Below, piece by piece: positions 6,363 to 8,192 of a stretch of 8,192 nucleotides of DNA. Position 1 is the first letter of the stretch. Each line of letters opens with the position of its first letter. A model generated the notes under the pieces. That model was not told the origin of the DNA. It did no database searches and saw only the letters and a program-made list of their open reading frames with translations. The DNA is taken from assembly GCA_964502465.1 (NCBI GenBank), contig CAZCWX010000727.1, positions 1-8,192 on the forward strand, in the 5' to 3' direction. This DNA is from CAZCWX01 sp964502465. GTDB taxonomy: Bacteria > Desulfobacterota > Binatia > Bin18. Made by a program: the position numbers and the translations under genes.

Positions 6363-7910
6363 TCAAAAATCCAGCGGACTCTTCGCCTCCTTGCGCGTGA
6401 CACTGCGCACCGTATGGGTATACAGCATGGTCGTTTTGACATCGCTATGCCCCAACAACTCCTGAATGGTACGAATATCATAATTCGCTTGCAACAAATG
6501 GCTGGCAAAACTGTGGCGCAACGTGTGCGCCGACGCCCGTTTGGCAATCTGACTGCGCTCGACTGCCTGCTTGAGGGCCTTTTGCACCTGGGTCGCATGC
6601 ACATGATAGCGCCGATACTCCTGGGTCGCCGCCACCAACGTCAACGTCGGTGCTGGGAACACCCACTGCCACGCCAACTCCCGCGCCGCCCGCGGATACT
6701 TCCGCGCCAACGCCTCGGGTAAAAACGTCCCCGCAGCGCCCCGCGCTAAGTCGTCCTGATGCACCTGCTGGACCCGTTGGAGTTGGGCCGTTATCTCCGG
6801 CAGCATCACCTGCGGCAACGGCACCGTGCGATCCTTGTGCCCCTTGCCATCATGCACGGTCACCACGTCCAGCGCCACATTCACATCCTGCACCCGCAGT
6901 TGCAAACACTCGAATAACCGCAGCCCACAGCCGTACAAGAGTTTGGCGATCATCGCATACGGGTCCGCCAGCTGTCCCAGCACGCGGTCCACTTCCTCCC
7001 GGGACAAGACGACCGGAATCGACCGCCGCCGCTTGGCTCGCACCACCCCTTCGAGCTGCGCAAACTCCTTCTCCAGCACATGCCGGAACAAGAACAGCAA
7101 GGCGTTAAACGCCTGGTTCTGGCTGGCCGCCGCCACCTGCCGCTCCACGGCCAGAAAACTGAGAAAGTCGCGCACGTCGGCCATCGACACCAACTGCGGG
7201 TCCTTGCTGTGCGTGAAGGTCTGGAACTTCCGCGTCCACGTGCGGTAGGCCTGTAATGTCTTAGGGGAATAATGGCGGACCAGAACGGCGGTCTTCAACC
7301 GCTCATACACCGCCACCCAACTGGCCCCGGTCCCCGGCGCTCCCGCCGCCTCGCGTGCGCGGTCTGCGGCCAGCGCCGCGCCAACCCCCTGGCGCTGGGC
7401 AGGGCGAATCCCAGAGGCTTCTCGGTCGTGGCGGGCGGGCGCAGGGAGCGGTTGCGGCACGCGGGCAGCGGACGCCGTCGCCTCTTCCTCCCGTGGAGGG
7501 AGCTGGGGGGCGGGCGCCGATCTGGTCCGCGCCGGGTCCGTCCGCGCCAACCTGGCAGGGGAGGACGCGCGGATTTCCTGAGGGGCGCCTTGCGCCGCCG
7601 CTGCTGGCGGCGCTCCCCCCTCTGCCGGCGGCTGCGGGTCCCGCGCGGGTGCGGGTCCCACCAGCTCATAATACAGCGAGACGGCGGCCTCCGCCTCTTG
7701 ACACTGGGCCTCGGACTGGCGCTTGGCGCGCAACTTCTCGCGAAATGGCGGAAAACTCTGGCGCGCGGTCGGCTCGCGGGCATACTTCTGGCAGAAGTCC
7801 CAGTAATAGCGCAGCCATTTGGTATAGTGCGGCTGCTGGGCAACGGCGACCCCGTGGCGCGCCAAACAGGTCGTGTAGAGGCGAGACAGCTCAGGGGGAA
7901 GGGTTACCAT
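6363..7910 (-). CDS. IntI-like tyrosine recombinase with an N-terminal extension
   Basis: 515-residue site-specific recombinase that cuts and rejoins DNA through a phosphotyrosine intermediate. All six catalytic residues are visible: Arg331 (GCGLRLFE), Lys356 (GKGHKDR), His462 and Arg465 (HTLRHSFASHLL), His488 (ELLGHSDV) and Tyr497 (MLYTHT). The core-binding SAM-like domain lies at about 197-290. Residues ~395-445 (RKYPRA, WQWVFPA, RRYHVH) match the extra segment that distinguishes integron integrases from XerC/D, and the end (SPLDF) resembles the IntI1 region GVRSPLD. IntI1 has 337 residues. Here ~195 more precede the core: a helical segment at 1-85 (HYTKWLRYYWDFCQKY, then FREKLRAKRQ and VSLYYELV) resembling a second core-binding domain, and a Pro/Ala/Arg-rich linker at ~86-196. 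ATG 7910 is the first possible start, since an in-frame TAG lies 9 nt before it; no clear ribosome site is seen. The gene is more GC-rich than its neighbours, which suggests transfer. Confidence 0.93.
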   Translation of the reverse strand: MVTLPPELSRLYTTCLARHGVAVAQQPHYTKWLRYYWDFCQKYAREPTARQSFPPFREKLRAKRQSEAQCQEAEAAVSLYYELVGPAPARDPQPPAEGGAPPAAAAQGAPQEIRASSPARLARTDPARTRSAPAPQLPPREEEATASAARVPQPLPAPARHDREASGIRPAQRQGVGAALAADRAREAAGAPGTGASWVAVYERLKTAVLVRHYSPKTLQAYRTWTRKFQTFTHSKDPQLVSMADVRDFLSFLAVERQVAAASQNQAFNALLFLFRHVLEKEFAQLEGVVRAKRRRSIPVVLSREEVDRVLGQLADPYAMIAKLLYGCGLRLFECLQLRVQDVNVALDVVTVHDGKGHKDRTVPLPQVMLPEITAQLQRVQQVHQDDLARGAAGTFLPEALARKYPRAARELAWQWVFPAPTLTLVAATQEYRRYHVHATQVQKALKQAVERSQIAKRASAHTLRHSFASHLLQANYDIRTIQELLGHSDVKTTMLYTHTVRSVTRKEAKSPLDF

Positions 7911-7976
7911 GGCAGGCTATCCATATCTGTATATCTTATCTAGAAAAGGTGGTATACAGCAAAACTGCTAGCAAAC
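7911..7976 (-). promoter_or_regulatory. AT-rich upstream region of the recombinase with small repeats
   Basis: This stretch is strikingly AT-rich between GC-rich flanks. On the minus strand TTGCTG and TAAGAT are 18 bp apart and could be a weak sigma70 promoter. ATATCT occurs twice with an 8-bp period (7923-7928 and 7931-7936), followed by a related TATCT. AGCAAAACT (7958-7966) is partly repeated as AGCAAACTT (7970-7978), and TGCTAGCA (7966-7973) is a perfect palindrome. In integrons this is where attI would lie, but no attI can be assigned. Confidence 0.35.
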
Positions 7977-8192
7977 TTAACTACTCGGGGTCAAGGTGGG
8001 GGTTTCCTGTGCTTGCGGAGTCTCTGGCGGAACAGGGTCCCGAGCAAAAGACCGAGGATGTGCTAAGGGCTGGAAGTTGTACCGGTTTATGACCATTTCA
8101 CAGCGATACCGCACGTAGGGCTTCTCTGCCCGCAGTGGCCCTTGTGCGAAATCTTCGCGCCTCCTGGCTGGTCTGTCCCGTTGTGGCGGCAC
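7977..8192 (-). CDS. Unrecognised reading frame, C-terminal part only
   Basis: An open minus-strand frame enters from the right edge and ends with TAA at 7977-7979, giving the last 71 residues of a possible protein. The visible part is basic at first (RPARRRED), then has PYVRYRCEMVINRYNFQPLA, and ends in a Pro/Thr-rich tail (PVPPETPQAQETPTLTPSS). I recognise no family. It runs in the same direction as the recombinase, whose start lies 66 bp further on, so they may be co-transcribed or belong to one element. The true start is outside the window; the codon at the very edge (GTG) need not be the start. It could also be a chance open frame in GC-rich DNA. Confidence 0.4.
   Translation of the reverse strand: MPPQRDRPARRREDFAQGPLRAEKPYVRYRCEMVINRYNFQPLAHPRSFARDPVPPETPQAQETPTLTPSS

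Noticed and set aside
7975..7981. ACTTAAC matching RYYYAAC
   Set aside because: A 7-bp degenerate match is expected by chance every few hundred to a thousand bases, and no paired GTTRRRY with an attC-like fold is visible.
7355..8092. Long plus-strand open frame (245 codons) and a neighbouring one at 7272-7943
   Set aside because: They lie opposite the GC-rich, Pro/Ala/Arg-rich linker of the recombinase. Their translations are Arg/Pro/Gly-rich with no motifs, as expected for antisense shadows of GC-rich coding DNA.
6215..8192. IS91-type or other complete insertion sequence around the recombinase
   Set aside because: No transposase gene, terminal inverted repeats or target duplication can be seen around the recombinase in this window.

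Overview
The window looks like a piece of a bacterial chromosome in which core nitrogen and branched-chain amino-acid genes sit next to a mobile-type recombinase. The housekeeping genes have moderate GC, and their starts have bacterial Shine-Dalgarno motifs and sigma70-like promoters. The proteins are typical of Gram-negative-type lineages (Proteobacteria, Desulfobacterota, Nitrospirota or NC10-like bacteria). The sequence alone does not fix the phylum, and there is no rRNA or other marker to settle it.

Left part (1-4033, minus strand): a Lrp/AsnC-family regulator (3482-4033) is followed 86 bp downstream, in the same direction, by the glutamate synthase large-subunit gene gltB. The gltB gene starts at 3395 and runs off the left edge after about 1131 codons, just before the expected iron-sulfur cysteines. 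Middle (4034-6214): a compact, AT-rich divergent control region of 187 bp separates the regulator from ilvB (4221-5927, plus strand), the catalytic subunit of acetolactate synthase. A small gene for a divergent cold-shock-domain-like protein begins 8 bp after ilvB with a forced GTG start. The usual next gene, ilvN/ilvH (regulatory subunit), is not there. The likely logic is a Lrp-type sensor of amino acids placed between glutamate synthesis (GltB) and the first common step of valine, leucine and isoleucine synthesis (IlvB), both classical kinds of Lrp target.

Right part (6211-8192): a phased array of degenerate 7-bp units (GTAAGGC-like) in two opposed halves fills the gap after the cold-shock gene. 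Next, on the minus strand, comes a GC-rich gene (6363-7910) for a 515-residue tyrosine recombinase. Its last ~320 residues match the plan of integron integrases (IntI), including the extra IntI-type segment and all six catalytic residues. In front of this lies an unusual ~195-residue extension: an additional helical, core-binding-like domain and a Pro/Ala-rich linker. No attC sites or cassette array are visible. A short AT-rich stretch with small repeats precedes the recombinase, and the 3' end of an unrecognised minus-strand reading frame (7977-8192) closes the window.

The most unusual items are the extended IntI-like recombinase without visible cassettes, the inverted heptamer array beside it, and the ilvB-linked cold-shock-like protein that has lost the RNA-stacking aromatics of RNP1.
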